Below are positions 17,009 through 25,989 of a DNA stretch of 39,785 nucleotides, one piece after another (within the stretch, counting starts at the first letter, position 1; each line of letters opens with the position of its first letter). Both the position numbers and the translations under genes were made by a program. The notes below the pieces were generated by a model. That model made no database searches. It saw only the letters and a list, made by a program, of their open reading frames with translations, and was not told the origin of the DNA. Source of the DNA: Pseudomonadota bacterium (lineage in GTDB: Bacteria > Pseudomonadota > Alphaproteobacteria > Caulobacterales > Aquidulcibacteraceae); assembly GCA_023410295.1 (NCBI GenBank), contig JAEYPY010000228.1:1-39785 (forward strand), in the 5' to 3' direction.

Positions 17009-17419
17009 TCACTGCGGCGTTTCGGTCGGCTCCGGCGTCGTCGGCGATTGCGCCGGCTGTTCTTGCACGGACTCGATGTACGCCAGCAGCGCATTGATCC
17101 CATCCGGCTCGAGCCGGAATTCCGGCATATCCGGGTGCTCGACCAGGATGCCTTCAGCGAAGGCTTCGCTCAGCGACTCGATCGGATAGTTCTGCGACAG
17201 CGTGCGGAATGGCGGCGCCGTCGCGTGCGGGCTTTCGCCTGTCGCACCGATAGCATGGCAGCTCGCACAATTTGTCTCTGCGATCTGCCGGCCTTGCTCG
17301 ATCGCAGTGGCGCCCGGCATCACTGGCGCCTGGACCGTTTCGGCTTCCTGCCCGGCGCAAGCGGCCAGAGCCATCGCTGCGGCGCCAAGTGCAATCCCGA
17401 GGCGTTTGAACACAATCAT
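17009..17419 (-). CDS. c-type cytochrome lipoprotein
   Basis: A 136-residue class I-like c-type cytochrome. A signal with lipobox LAAC (Cys 21) suggests a membrane anchor facing the periplasm. Haem attachment is CASCH (Cys 51, Cys 54, His 55). Met 98 in EHPDMPEF is the probable second axial ligand. The C-terminal tail is Pro/Thr/Glu rich (QSPTTPEPTETPQ). It probably carries single electrons between periplasmic redox partners, but no oxidase or dehydrogenase is adjacent. AAAGGAG upstream of the ATG at 17419 supports the start. It is convergent with ahcY. Confidence 0.9.
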   Translation of the reverse strand: MIVFKRLGIALGAAAMALAACAGQEAETVQAPVMPGATAIEQGRQIAETNCASCHAIGATGESPHATAPPFRTLSQNYPIESLSEAFAEGILVEHPDMPEFRLEPDGINALLAYIESVQEQPAQSPTTPEPTETPQ

Positions 17420-17525
17420 CGGCGCGCTCCTTTCACATCCGCGTCAAGCTGGCGCGGATCGTACCGCGCGCGTTGCAGTGGCTCGGGCGATAGCCGTAGA
17501 ACAAGCAAGCCACGCTGGGAACCCA

Positions 17526-18218
17526 ATGCTCGTTCAAGCCACACGCACGTTATCAACGCTGACGCTGCGGGCGCTGTTCTATGGCGGCCTGTTCGTCATG
17601 GTCGTGGTGTTGCACTTGGCGCTGACTGGGGCGCTGCGCGAGCAGGGATGGGGCGGCAGTGCGGCGATGCTGGTCTCCGGCGCCTCGGTGCTGGGCCTCG
17701 TGCTGCTTCTGGTCAACGTCGCCGATTGGGTGCGGGAAAAGCGCGCCGCGCGCCGCGAAATCCTGCGCATGCGCCAGGGCTTGCCGGCCGGCCCGTGCTG
17801 CGTCGTGTGGAAAAGCGCTGAACCGACATACGATGAGGACCAGGACGACGCTATGCCGTGGGAACTCTCAGGTCCCTTGCGTGCGCGCTATCCCAAGCTC
17901 GCGCGCCGCCTTGGCGTCGAAGGCGTCGCCATTGTCGAGTTCGAGGTCGCCGCCGGCGGCAAGCCGAAGAACATCCATTGCGTCTACGCTTGGCCGTCGG
18001 ACGTGTTTTATGAATCGGCGCGCGAGGCCCTGGCCCTGGCCAAATTCATGCCCAAGCCCGACCAGCACGTGCGCTTCGGTTCGAGCTACAAGATGCCGTT
18101 CGTCTTCCGCATCGCCGGCGCCAGCAAGCTCAACGAATACGGCCGCCGCGCGCGCAAGCTGCGCCCCACGCTGCACGCTGCGCAACAGGCGGTGGAAAAG
18201 CTCCGCCGCACCGGCTGA
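17526..18218 (+). CDS. Membrane protein with TonB-like C-terminal domain
   Basis: A 230-residue protein with two N-terminal membrane spans (about 17-37 and 47-65). A basic stretch REKRAARREILRMRQG follows, then a C-terminal domain of about 100 residues. That domain follows the TonB-C pattern: RYPKLARRLGVEGVAIVEFEVAAGGKPKN, then FYESAREALALAKFMPK. True TonB has one span and a long Pro-rich linker to cross the periplasm. Here two spans and no Pro linker imply that the domain could face the cytoplasm, so energy transduction is doubtful. The start lacks a strong ribosome binding site; the ATG at 17526 gives the sensible N-terminus. Assignment is by pattern only. Confidence 0.65.
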   Translation: MLVQATRTLSTLTLRALFYGGLFVMVVVLHLALTGALREQGWGGSAAMLVSGASVLGLVLLLVNVADWVREKRAARREILRMRQGLPAGPCCVVWKSAEPTYDEDQDDAMPWELSGPLRARYPKLARRLGVEGVAIVEFEVAAGGKPKNIHCVYAWPSDVFYESAREALALAKFMPKPDQHVRFGSSYKMPFVFRIAGASKLNEYGRRARKLRPTLHAAQQAVEKLRRTG

Positions 18219-18272
18219 CTGCCTCGTCCTTAATCCATTGATCTTTCTTAACTTAACCCCGCCTTCACCATT

Positions 18273-18287
18273 TTAAGCCGTTCTTAA
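18273..18287 (+). promoter_or_regulatory. CtrA-binding box upstream of divL
   Basis: TTAA (18273-18276), seven bases, TTAA (18284-18287), followed by C: an exact match to the CtrA consensus TTAA-N7-TTAA. Additional TTAA half-sites occur at 18230, 18248 and 18253 (the last as TTAACC). CcrM-type GANTC sites lie at 18354-18358 and 18402-18406. The cluster lies in the 173-base gap before divL, the only substantial A+T-rich patch in this G+C-rich neighbourhood. CtrA control of divL is inferred. Confidence 0.65.
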
Positions 18288-18391
18288 CGCTTGCCTCAGC
18301 GGCGCCGTTTCCATCGCGCTCGCGCTCAGGGAAACTGGCCCTTGGGGTCCGGCGATTCGTTTCGCCGCAAAGATGGAATTGGGGGCGGCAA

Positions 18392-20830
18392 TTGGACGGC
18401 GGATTCGCAAGCCTGCTTGTGGCGGCTGGCTCGGCCGCGATCGCGATCGCGGCGCTGCTTTGGGCGTTGCGCGTGACCGATGGCGCGCGCGGCGGCGTCG
18501 ATGCGTGGAAGAAGCGCGCGCGCGAGCTTGAAGACACCGTCGCCTGGGCCGACGCCGTGTTCGGCGCGCACCCTGGCGTCGTGCTGATCTGGGAAGACGT
18601 GCTTGCCGATGGCGAGAGCGATTGGGGCGCGCCGCGCATCTATGGCAGCCCGCTCGCGCTCGCGAGCCTGCTCCGCTTCTCCGACAGCGCCTTCGCCGCC
18701 GAACCCGCCGTGCGTATCCTGCAGGGCCTCTCCGTGTTCGACGCCACCGACGCGACCGGTGCGGCGACGCGCCTTGCGCCCGCGCTGCAGCGCCTGCGCC
18801 GCGAAGGCGCGCCGTTCTCGCTGAAGATCTCGACGCCCGACGGCGTCTATGTCGAAGCTGATGGCCGCACCGCTGGCGCGCGCGCGGTGGTTTGGATTCT
18901 CGACGCCAGCGTGCGCGGCGTCGAAGAGGGCGGCGCCAAGGGCCGCATCGAAACCGGCCGCGAGATCATCGCCCGCGATCCCGCCGCGTTCCTCGAAATG
19001 TGGAACGCCGCGCCCTTCATGGCCTGGCGCGTCAACGGCGCGCTGAAGCTCGAATGGGCCAACCCCGATTATCTCGCCGCGCTGGAAGCGAAATCGCTCG
19101 ACCAGGCCATCGCCCGCAACCTGCAGCTCGATCAGGACGCCACGGAGCTTGCACGCAAGGCGATCGACACCGGCGAGCCGCTGGAAGAAACACGTTCCGC
19201 CGTCGTCGGCGGCCAGCTGCGCACGCTGCGCCTGCGCATGACGCCCGTCGCCGGCGGCGCTGCGGGCCTCGCCATCGATGTCACTGACTCTGAGGCAGCA
19301 CGTGAGCAGCTCTCCAAGCAGCAGCGCGCGCACGATGAAACGCTCGACTATCTCGCCGAAGGCATCGCTGTCTTCGACGCGCAGAAGCGGCTCGTGTTTC
19401 ACAACCGCGCTTTCGAAGCGGTGTGGAATCTGGATCCCGGCTTCTTGCAGGAGCGCCCGGCGCACGCCGCCTGGCTCGATCACCTCAAGGAAAAGCGCAA
19501 GCTGCCGGCGCACGCGAACTATGCCGAATGGCGCGCGCGCGAGCTCGCGCTCTATCAGGAAGTCGCCGAACTGCCGGAGGACTTCTGGGTGCTGCCCGAT
19601 GGCCGCATGCTGCGCATCGCCCGGCAGCGCCACCCCAATGGCGGCCTCTTGCTGATCTTCTCCGACATCACCAACGAAGTATCGCTGAAGAGCCAGTACG
19701 ACGCGCTTCTGCAAACGCAGAAGGCTGCGCTCGATAAGCTGCACGAAGCCGTTGTCGTGTTCGGCCTCGACGGGCGCCTCAAGCTCTCCAACGCCGCGTT
19801 CGCGGCGATCTGGAAGATTGAGGCGGGCGACATTGAAGAGGGCATGGCCTTCGATCGCGTCGTCGAAAAGTGCGAGAAGCTGTTCCACGACAAGGCCGAG
19901 TGGGCCAAGGTCCGCGCCCGCATCACCGATCCTTCGCCCGAAGCGCGCACCGAATATCGCGGCGAGATGCGCCGCAGCGATGAGAGCGTGCTCAAATTCC
20001 TCACCCGTCCGCTGCCGGACGGCGCAACCCTTGTCGCCTTTCAGGACATCACCGCCGACCGGCGCGTCGAAGACGCGTTGCGCGAGCGCGCCGAAGCGTT
20101 CGAGACCGCCGACAAGCTCAAAGGCCAGTTCGTCGAGAATGTCTCCTACCAGCTGCGCAATCCGCTGCAGGCGATCTACGGCAACGCCGAAATGCTGGCG
20201 CACAAGGTGTTCGGCCCGCTCAACGATCGTCAGATCGAGCAAGTCAGTTCCATCATCGAAGCGTCGAGCAGCCTCTCCAAGCTGATCGACAACATCCTCG
20301 ACGTCGCCATGGTCGAAGCCGGCAATGTCGTCCTGGATCCCGCGCCGATGGACGTCTACGAGACCATCACCGAAAGCGTGCAGATGGCCGCCTCCAAGGC
20401 GCGCGACACCGAGGTGCCGATCCGCGTCAAATGCGATCCGCAGATCGGCACGATCGAAGCCGACCAGAAGCGTATCACGCAGGTGATCGTGAACCTGCTC
20501 TCCAATGCGCTGCGCCACACTGAGCGCGGCGATACCATCACCGTCGCTGCAGATCGGCTGGACGGCGTCGTGCGCATCACGGTGCAGGATACCGGCAAGG
20601 GCATGGCCTTCGACCAGCAGGCCCGCGCGTTCGACAGCTTCGAAAGCGGTGATCGGCGCGGCGCCGGTCTTGGCCTCGCGCTGGTGCGCTCATTCGTCGA
20701 GATGCACGGCGGCTGGGTGGCGCTGCAAAGCGAGCCGGGGCGCGGCGTCACCGTCACCTGCCACCTCCCAGCCCAGGCTCCCGCCGCCGGCCCGCCACCG
20801 ACACCGCCAGGCGAGAAGCGCGCGGCGTGA
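18392..20830 (+). CDS. divL: DivL-like PAS pseudo-histidine kinase
   Basis: An 812-residue protein with one N-terminal membrane span (about 5-25), three PAS-like segments (about 195-295, 310-430, 445-560), a HisKA-like helix and a HATPase_c domain. The phospho-acceptor position is Tyr 586 (NVSYQLRNPLQ) instead of His, the hallmark of DivL. DivL binds phosphorylated DivK and controls CckA, and thereby CtrA, in Caulobacter. The ATP-binding site looks complete: N-box with Asn 705 (NLLSNALRH), VQDTGKGM and GAGLGLALV. The start appears to be TTG at 18392 after GGGGGCGG; no in-frame ATG lies close by. Place in gene order (after ahcY, before amgK) also supports the assignment. Name confidence is moderate to high. 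Confidence 0.85.
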   Translation: MDGGFASLLVAAGSAAIAIAALLWALRVTDGARGGVDAWKKRARELEDTVAWADAVFGAHPGVVLIWEDVLADGESDWGAPRIYGSPLALASLLRFSDSAFAAEPAVRILQGLSVFDATDATGAATRLAPALQRLRREGAPFSLKISTPDGVYVEADGRTAGARAVVWILDASVRGVEEGGAKGRIETGREIIARDPAAFLEMWNAAPFMAWRVNGALKLEWANPDYLAALEAKSLDQAIARNLQLDQDATELARKAIDTGEPLEETRSAVVGGQLRTLRLRMTPVAGGAAGLAIDVTDSEAAREQLSKQQRAHDETLDYLAEGIAVFDAQKRLVFHNRAFEAVWNLDPGFLQERPAHAAWLDHLKEKRKLPAHANYAEWRARELALYQEVAELPEDFWVLPDGRMLRIARQRHPNGGLLLIFSDITNEVSLKSQYDALLQTQKAALDKLHEAVVVFGLDGRLKLSNAAFAAIWKIEAGDIEEGMAFDRVVEKCEKLFHDKAEWAKVRARITDPSPEARTEYRGEMRRSDESVLKFLTRPLPDGATLVAFQDITADRRVEDALRERAEAFETADKLKGQFVENVSYQLRNPLQAIYGNAEMLAHKVFGPLNDRQIEQVSSIIEASSSLSKLIDNILDVAMVEAGNVVLDPAPMDVYETITESVQMAASKARDTEVPIRVKCDPQIGTIEADQKRITQVIVNLLSNALRHTERGDTITVAADRLDGVVRITVQDTGKGMAFDQQARAFDSFESGDRRGAGLGLALVRSFVEMHGGWVALQSEPGRGVTVTCHLPAQAPAAGPPPTPPGEKRAA

Positions 20831-20930
20831 GTTCCGTCGCGCTCCCTCGGGCGCCGCTGCGGCACAGTAAAATTTTCGTTGTCACGCAACTACACGCGCG
20901 CGCGGCTCGTTGAGCGCGTGAGGTTCGGTC

Positions 20931-21404
20931 GTGCAACGCAAACTCCTGGAAGCAACACAACTCAACAACTCCGTGGCGCTCACGGCCGTGATGGGCCTGT
21001 TCTGCGCAAACGTGATCATCGCCGAGGGCGGTGGTCCGTTGCGTTCTTACGAATTGCAGGGCCTTCGCGACGCGGCCTTCCACGTGGTGACCGGTAAAGC
21101 GCCGGTGCGCGCCGTGGAGCCTGCGTACTATCCCGTGCGTCACCGCAATCTCCATCTCGCGGCTGCTGATACCGCATCTGTCGACGATCCTTTAGTGTTG
21201 CTCGGCGAACCGGAGTTCGTGATCGCAGCGCCGTCGTTCGACGATCTTGAGATTATCCCGCCGGGCGCGAGTCACGTTTTGGCGGTCTCTGATGTGGTCG
21301 AAGAGCCGCTCGAGCTTGCTCCACCCGTCACTCACGAGAGCGTGCGCACGGACGAAGTGAGCGCATCTGCCGCGCCGCAAAGCGCCGAAAATTCAGCTGC
21401 GTAG
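20931..21404 (+). CDS. Hypothetical single-span protein with acidic tail
   Basis: A 157-residue protein of unknown function. A hydrophobic segment (about 15-31, VALTAVMGLFCANVIIA) is followed by SYELQGLRDAAF and a long acidic, Ala/Val/Pro-rich tail without Lys. The probable start is GTG at 20931, with GAGGT 7 bases upstream. A shorter version could begin at the ATG at 20991 but would lose most of the span. The downstream gene has a similar plan. No domain recognised. Confidence 0.6.
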   Translation: MQRKLLEATQLNNSVALTAVMGLFCANVIIAEGGGPLRSYELQGLRDAAFHVVTGKAPVRAVEPAYYPVRHRNLHLAAADTASVDDPLVLLGEPEFVIAAPSFDDLEIIPPGASHVLAVSDVVEEPLELAPPVTHESVRTDEVSASAAPQSAENSAA

Positions 21405-21505
21405 GAAACCTGCGCGAAGCGCGGGAACTTTCATCACAAGCCTGTCAGGGCGCGCAACGCGTCAAGCGGTACTCCGGTTGTCTGGGTCGAAGGATGAATT
21501 GACCC

Positions 21506-22059
21506 ATGATGAAGACGCCAACCCGAACCGTCGTGAAAGCTGCACTGAAAGGCCGCCCGAAGCGCCCACTCAGCACGCGCGCCATGACCGGTGCCTCCGT
21601 CGCCTTGTTCGCGCTGACGTTTGTCCCGCTGCTCGCGCCACCCAAGCCGTATGAACTGAACGAGCTGCGATCGCTGCTGAGTGGTGAAAGCGTTGCGCTG
21701 ACTTATGCGCCAAGTGGCCCGGTCGATCTGACCGAGGACTCCGAGCGGCCGGTTGCGGAACGCCGTCACAACGCGGTGAAGGCCGAAGTCGAAGCCCGTG
21801 AAAACGCGCGACCCGCCGAAGCCATGATGCGGGAAAGCGACGAGCCAGCAGAGGCGACTAATGTCGCTTTGGCTGAAGCGCCCGCGCTCGCGGGCTCGGA
21901 GCAAACAACCGAACACCAGACTGAACAAGCGCAGCCGGCCGAAACGCGTCAGGCGCAAGCGCGCGTCGAACGCGAGCCGGCGCCGATCGAAGTCGAAGCC
22001 GAGCCGCTCGAAGAACTAGAGCCCGTGCTGCCTGAGCAAACCGACGCCGATAACGAAGA

Positions 22060-22063
<4 letters not shown>
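21506..22063 (+). CDS. Hypothetical single-span protein with Glu/Ala/Pro-rich tail
   Basis: A 185-residue protein of unknown function. A basic N-terminus (KAALKGRPKRPLSTR) precedes one membrane span (about 29-45). PYELNELRSLLSGE follows, then a strongly acidic, low-complexity tail rich in Glu, Ala, Pro and Gln, ending in EQTDADNED. The basic-inside rule suggests that the tail lies in the periplasm. The start could be either of two adjacent ATGs (21506 or 21509). Its TAA overlaps the stop codon of the convergent ICMT-like gene by 4 bases. A strong terminator hairpin for this gene lies inside that opposing gene. Confidence 0.62.
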
Positions 22064-22844
<781 letters not shown>

Positions 22845-24086
22845 TCAGCGCGCAGCGGCGACAAGTTCCTTCATTGGCCGCGAGACATCTTCCAGCAGTG
22901 CGGGCGCGATCGTGCGCCCTGTCTGGATCAGCATTTTCGCGCCCAAGAACTCGCCCGGTTTGTTGACCGCGTCGACCGCGATCAGCTTCTCGCCCTTGTA
23001 ATAGAACGCTGCAAACGCGCGGTCAGCCATGACGCCACGGAACACGATGCGGTCGTAACCTTGGAAAAGACCGGCAATCTGCAGTTTGAGGTCGTACTGG
23101 TCCGACCAGAACCACGGCGTTTCCTCGGCGTAGCCTGACGCGCCGTTGATCACGGCGGCGACGATCTTCGCGCCCTCGACGGCGTTGTGCACGCTCTCCA
23201 GGCGGCACATGCGCCCTTCGTAATGCGCCATCGGCCGGGAAGCGCAGTCGCCAATCGCGAAGATGGCCGGATCGGAGCTTTGGCAGTGCCGGTCGGTGAC
23301 GATGCCATTGTCGATCTTGAGCCCGGTCTGCTCGGCCAGCGTCACCTCCGGTGTGATGCCGATGCCGGCGACGACGATGTCGGCCGGAATTTCCGCACCG
23401 TCCGTAAGGCAAACGCCGGTGACGCGGTCCGTGCCTTTGAGGAACGCCGGCTGGCCGCCAAGCACGAAGCGCACGCCCTGGCGCGTGTGCTCGTCCAGAA
23501 AGAAGCCGGCCACCTCCGGGCTCGTCACCCGCGCCAGCGGCCGCACCGCCGTCTCGACCACGGTGACGTCGAGCCCGAGCTGGCGCGCCACAGCGGCGAC
23601 CTCGAGCCCGATATAGCCAGCGCCAATCACCACCAGGCGCTTGCCTGGCACGAAGTGCGGACGCACCGCATCGACGTCCGCCGCGGTGCGGAAGAGGTGC
23701 ACGCCTTCGAGATCGGCGCCCACCAGCGGCAGCCTCCGCGGCCGCGTGCCGGTGGCCAAAATCAGCGCGTCGTACGCCAGCTCACGCCCGCCCTCGACGC
23801 GAACCTTCTTGTTGGCGCGATCGATCCAGACGGCCTTCATCTTGGTCAGCAGCGCGATGTTCTCGTCGGCATAAACCGAGGCCGGCCGGAGCAGCAGCCG
23901 CTCCATCGGCAGCTCGCCCTTGAGGTAGGCCTTGGAGAGGGGCGGGCGCTGGTAGGGCGCGGCCGGCTCTTCGCCAATCAGCGTAATCTCGCCCTTGAAA
24001 CCGCCTTGCCGCAGCCGCTGCGCCGCCTCGCCGCCGGCCTGGCCGGCGCCGATAATGATGATGCGTTTGATTTCGCCCGTACTCAC
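22845..24086 (-). CDS. FAD-dependent ferredoxin/rubredoxin-type reductase
   Basis: A 413-residue flavoprotein of the putidaredoxin reductase branch. The FAD site is IIIIGAGQAGGEAAQRLR at the N-terminus. APYQRPPLSKAYLKGE near residue 45 is family-specific. The NAD-binding Rossmann motif is VVIGAGYIGLEVAA near residue 155, and the second FAD motif is IFAIGDCAS near residue 280. It would oxidise NAD(P)H and reduce the neighbouring ferredoxin. The start is GTG at 24086 with only a weak AAGG upstream. It diverges from amgK. Confidence 0.92.
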   Translation of the reverse strand: MSTGEIKRIIIIGAGQAGGEAAQRLRQGGFKGEITLIGEEPAAPYQRPPLSKAYLKGELPMERLLLRPASVYADENIALLTKMKAVWIDRANKKVRVEGGRELAYDALILATGTRPRRLPLVGADLEGVHLFRTAADVDAVRPHFVPGKRLVVIGAGYIGLEVAAVARQLGLDVTVVETAVRPLARVTSPEVAGFFLDEHTRQGVRFVLGGQPAFLKGTDRVTGVCLTDGAEIPADIVVAGIGITPEVTLAEQTGLKIDNGIVTDRHCQSSDPAIFAIGDCASRPMAHYEGRMCRLESVHNAVEGAKIVAAVINGASGYAEETPWFWSDQYDLKLQIAGLFQGYDRIVFRGVMADRAFAAFYYKGEKLIAVDAVNKPGEFLGAKMLIQTGRTIAPALLEDVSRPMKELVAAAR

Positions 24087-24169
24087 AGCGCCTTAGTGTT
24101 TGAAGCCTCGCAGCCGCAGGCGCAAGGCGCCCTTGATGCCGCGCTTCCGCTAGGCCAGCATCCGCGCCC

Positions 24170-25276
24170 GTGAGCCTCCCACCCCCCAATGATTCGCGCG
24201 CCGCCGCGCTGGAGCGGCTGTTGGCCGAGACCGGCTTTGCCGGCGCCGAGCGCGCGCCGCTGCCGGGCGACGCCTCCACCCGCCGCTATGAGCGCCTGAC
24301 GCTCGGCGATCGCCGCGCCATGCTGATGGACGCGCCCAGAAGCGCCGAGAGCGCGCCGTGTCCGCCGGGCGCGACCCCGGCCGAGCGGCGGCTCATGGGC
24401 TGGAACGCGACCTCGCGCCTAGCCGCCAGCCGGGTCGAAGCCTTCGTCGCCGTCGCCCGCTACCTCGAAGACCTCGGCCTCTCGCCGCCGCAGATCTACG
24501 GCGCCGATTGCGAAGCCGGCTACGCAATCATCGAAGACCTGGGCGACAGCCTCTATGCCCAGATCATCCCGCAGGGCGCCAATGAGATCGCGCTTTACGA
24601 AGAAGCCGCGCGGGTGCTCGCGCACGTCCATAACACGGCGCCGCCCGCGCGCCTGGAAGGCGCCGGCGGCGCCAACTGGCCGATCCTCGATTACGATGCG
24701 CTCGCGCTCGAAGTGAACGCGGACCTCTTCGTCGAATGGCTGCCGCGCGCAGCCGATGTGCGTATCGACGATGCCGACCGCGCGCGCTGGGAAAAAATCC
24801 GCGACAGCCTCATCGTCAAAGCGCTTGGCTTCCCGCGCGCCTTCACCATCCGCGATTATCATGCCGAAAATCTGCTCTGGCTGCCCGAGCGTGAAGGTTT
24901 GAAGCGCGTGGGCCTGCTGGATTTCCAGGACGCCGTGCGCGGTTGGCGCGCCTGGGATTTCGCCATGTTGCTGCACGACGCGCGCCGTGACGTGAGCTAT
25001 CCCGCGCACGAAGCCGCCATTCGCGCCTATCTCGACGCCACCGGCGCCAGCGAAGCCGAATTCCAGCGCGAACTCGCCGTGCTCGGCGCCATCAACGCCA
25101 TGCGGATTCTCGGCATCTTCTCGCGCCTCGCCGGCCGCGACGGCAAACAGCGCTATCTCGCCTTCATGCCGCGCGAATGGGGCCATCTCGCGCGCACGCT
25201 CGAACACCCCGCGCTCGCCGAAGCCAAGGCCTTCGTCGAAGACGTCGCGCGACCGTATTTGGAGCAAGCGGCGTGA
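24170..25276 (+). CDS. amgK: Cell-wall amino sugar kinase AmgK (aminoglycoside phosphotransferase fold)
   Basis: A 368-residue cytoplasmic kinase of the APH fold. The N-terminal PLPGDASTRRYERL segment is typical of the AmgK branch. The catalytic loop RDYHAENLLW has Asp 229 and Asn 234. DFQD (from Asp 251) replaces the DFG-type metal motif. AmgK phosphorylates the anomeric position of N-acetylmuramate and N-acetylglucosamine for peptidoglycan recycling. The MurU partner follows with a GTGA overlap, which supports the specific role. The start is GTG at 24170 without a clear ribosome binding site. In many alphaproteobacteria tsaE lies directly upstream; it is absent here. Confidence 0.88.
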   Translation: MSLPPPNDSRAAALERLLAETGFAGAERAPLPGDASTRRYERLTLGDRRAMLMDAPRSAESAPCPPGATPAERRLMGWNATSRLAASRVEAFVAVARYLEDLGLSPPQIYGADCEAGYAIIEDLGDSLYAQIIPQGANEIALYEEAARVLAHVHNTAPPARLEGAGGANWPILDYDALALEVNADLFVEWLPRAADVRIDDADRARWEKIRDSLIVKALGFPRAFTIRDYHAENLLWLPEREGLKRVGLLDFQDAVRGWRAWDFAMLLHDARRDVSYPAHEAAIRAYLDATGASEAEFQRELAVLGAINAMRILGIFSRLAGRDGKQRYLAFMPREWGHLARTLEHPALAEAKAFVEDVARPYLEQAA

Positions 25277-25989
25277 CGCCCCACACCGCCATGGTGCTCG
25301 CCGCGGGCCTCGGCACGCGGATGAAGCCGCTCACCAACGATCGTCCGAAGGCGCTCGTCACCGTCGCTGGGCGCGCGCTGATCGATCATGTGCTGGATCG
25401 CCTCGTCGCCGCTAGCGTGAAGCGCGCCGTCGTCAACGTGCATGCGTTCGCCGATCTCCTGGAAGCGCATCTCAAGCGCCGTCACGACATCGAGATCGTC
25501 ATCTCCGATGAACGCGCGCTGCTGATGGAAACCGGCGGCGGCGTGCGCCAGGCGCGCCCGTTGCTCGGCGATGATCCGATCGTCGTCTGCAACATCGACA
25601 GCGTCTGGGATGAGCCGAGCGGTTCGGCCATCGCCCGCCTCGCGCGCGGCTTCAATCCTGAGAAGATGAGCGCGCGGCTGATGCTCGCGTCGATGGACGA
25701 ACAGCTCGGCTATGACGGCGCCGGCGATTTTCTTGCCGAACCCGATGGCCGCATCGCCTTCCGCGACGAGCGCCCGCGCGCGCCGTGGGCCTATATGGGC
25801 GCGCAGATCGTCGATCCGCGCATTGTCGACGCTGAACCGCTCAAGCCGTTCTCGTTCACGCGCATTTGGCGTCGCCTCGCCGACGAGGGGCGGCTCTATG
25901 GCGCGCCGCTCGGCGGTTACTGGATGCACGTCGGCGATCCCGAAGCGCGCGCCCAAGCGGAAGCGCGGCTGGCCGCGCCGGTTCCATGA
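25273..25989 (+). CDS. murU: N-acetylmuramate-1-phosphate uridylyltransferase MurU-like
   Basis: A 238-residue nucleotidyltransferase. The signature AAGLGTRMKPLT (10-21) with RPKAL (Pro 25, Lys 26) binds the NTP phosphates. The metal Asp lies in VVCNIDSVW near residue 100. MurU activates MurNAc-1-phosphate (made by AmgK) to UDP-MurNAc, a bypass route of cell-wall recycling. The start is GTG at 25273, overlapping the amgK stop (GTGA). A longer frame from 25177 would add Arg-rich residues from amgK read out of frame and is rejected. The stop overlaps the addB start. Confidence 0.9.
   Translation: MTPHTAMVLAAGLGTRMKPLTNDRPKALVTVAGRALIDHVLDRLVAASVKRAVVNVHAFADLLEAHLKRRHDIEIVISDERALLMETGGGVRQARPLLGDDPIVVCNIDSVWDEPSGSAIARLARGFNPEKMSARLMLASMDEQLGYDGAGDFLAEPDGRIAFRDERPRAPWAYMGAQIVDPRIVDAEPLKPFSFTRIWRRLADEGRLYGAPLGGYWMHVGDPEARAQAEARLAAPVP

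Noticed and set aside
18326..20518. A 730-codon open frame antisense to divL
   Set aside because: Long antisense frames are expected from G+C-rich codon bias; the plus strand encodes PAS and kinase domains, and the antisense product shows no recognisable domain.
21424..21445. GGAAC before the 21506 gene as an ECF promoter
   Set aside because: No matching -10 element at the required distance.
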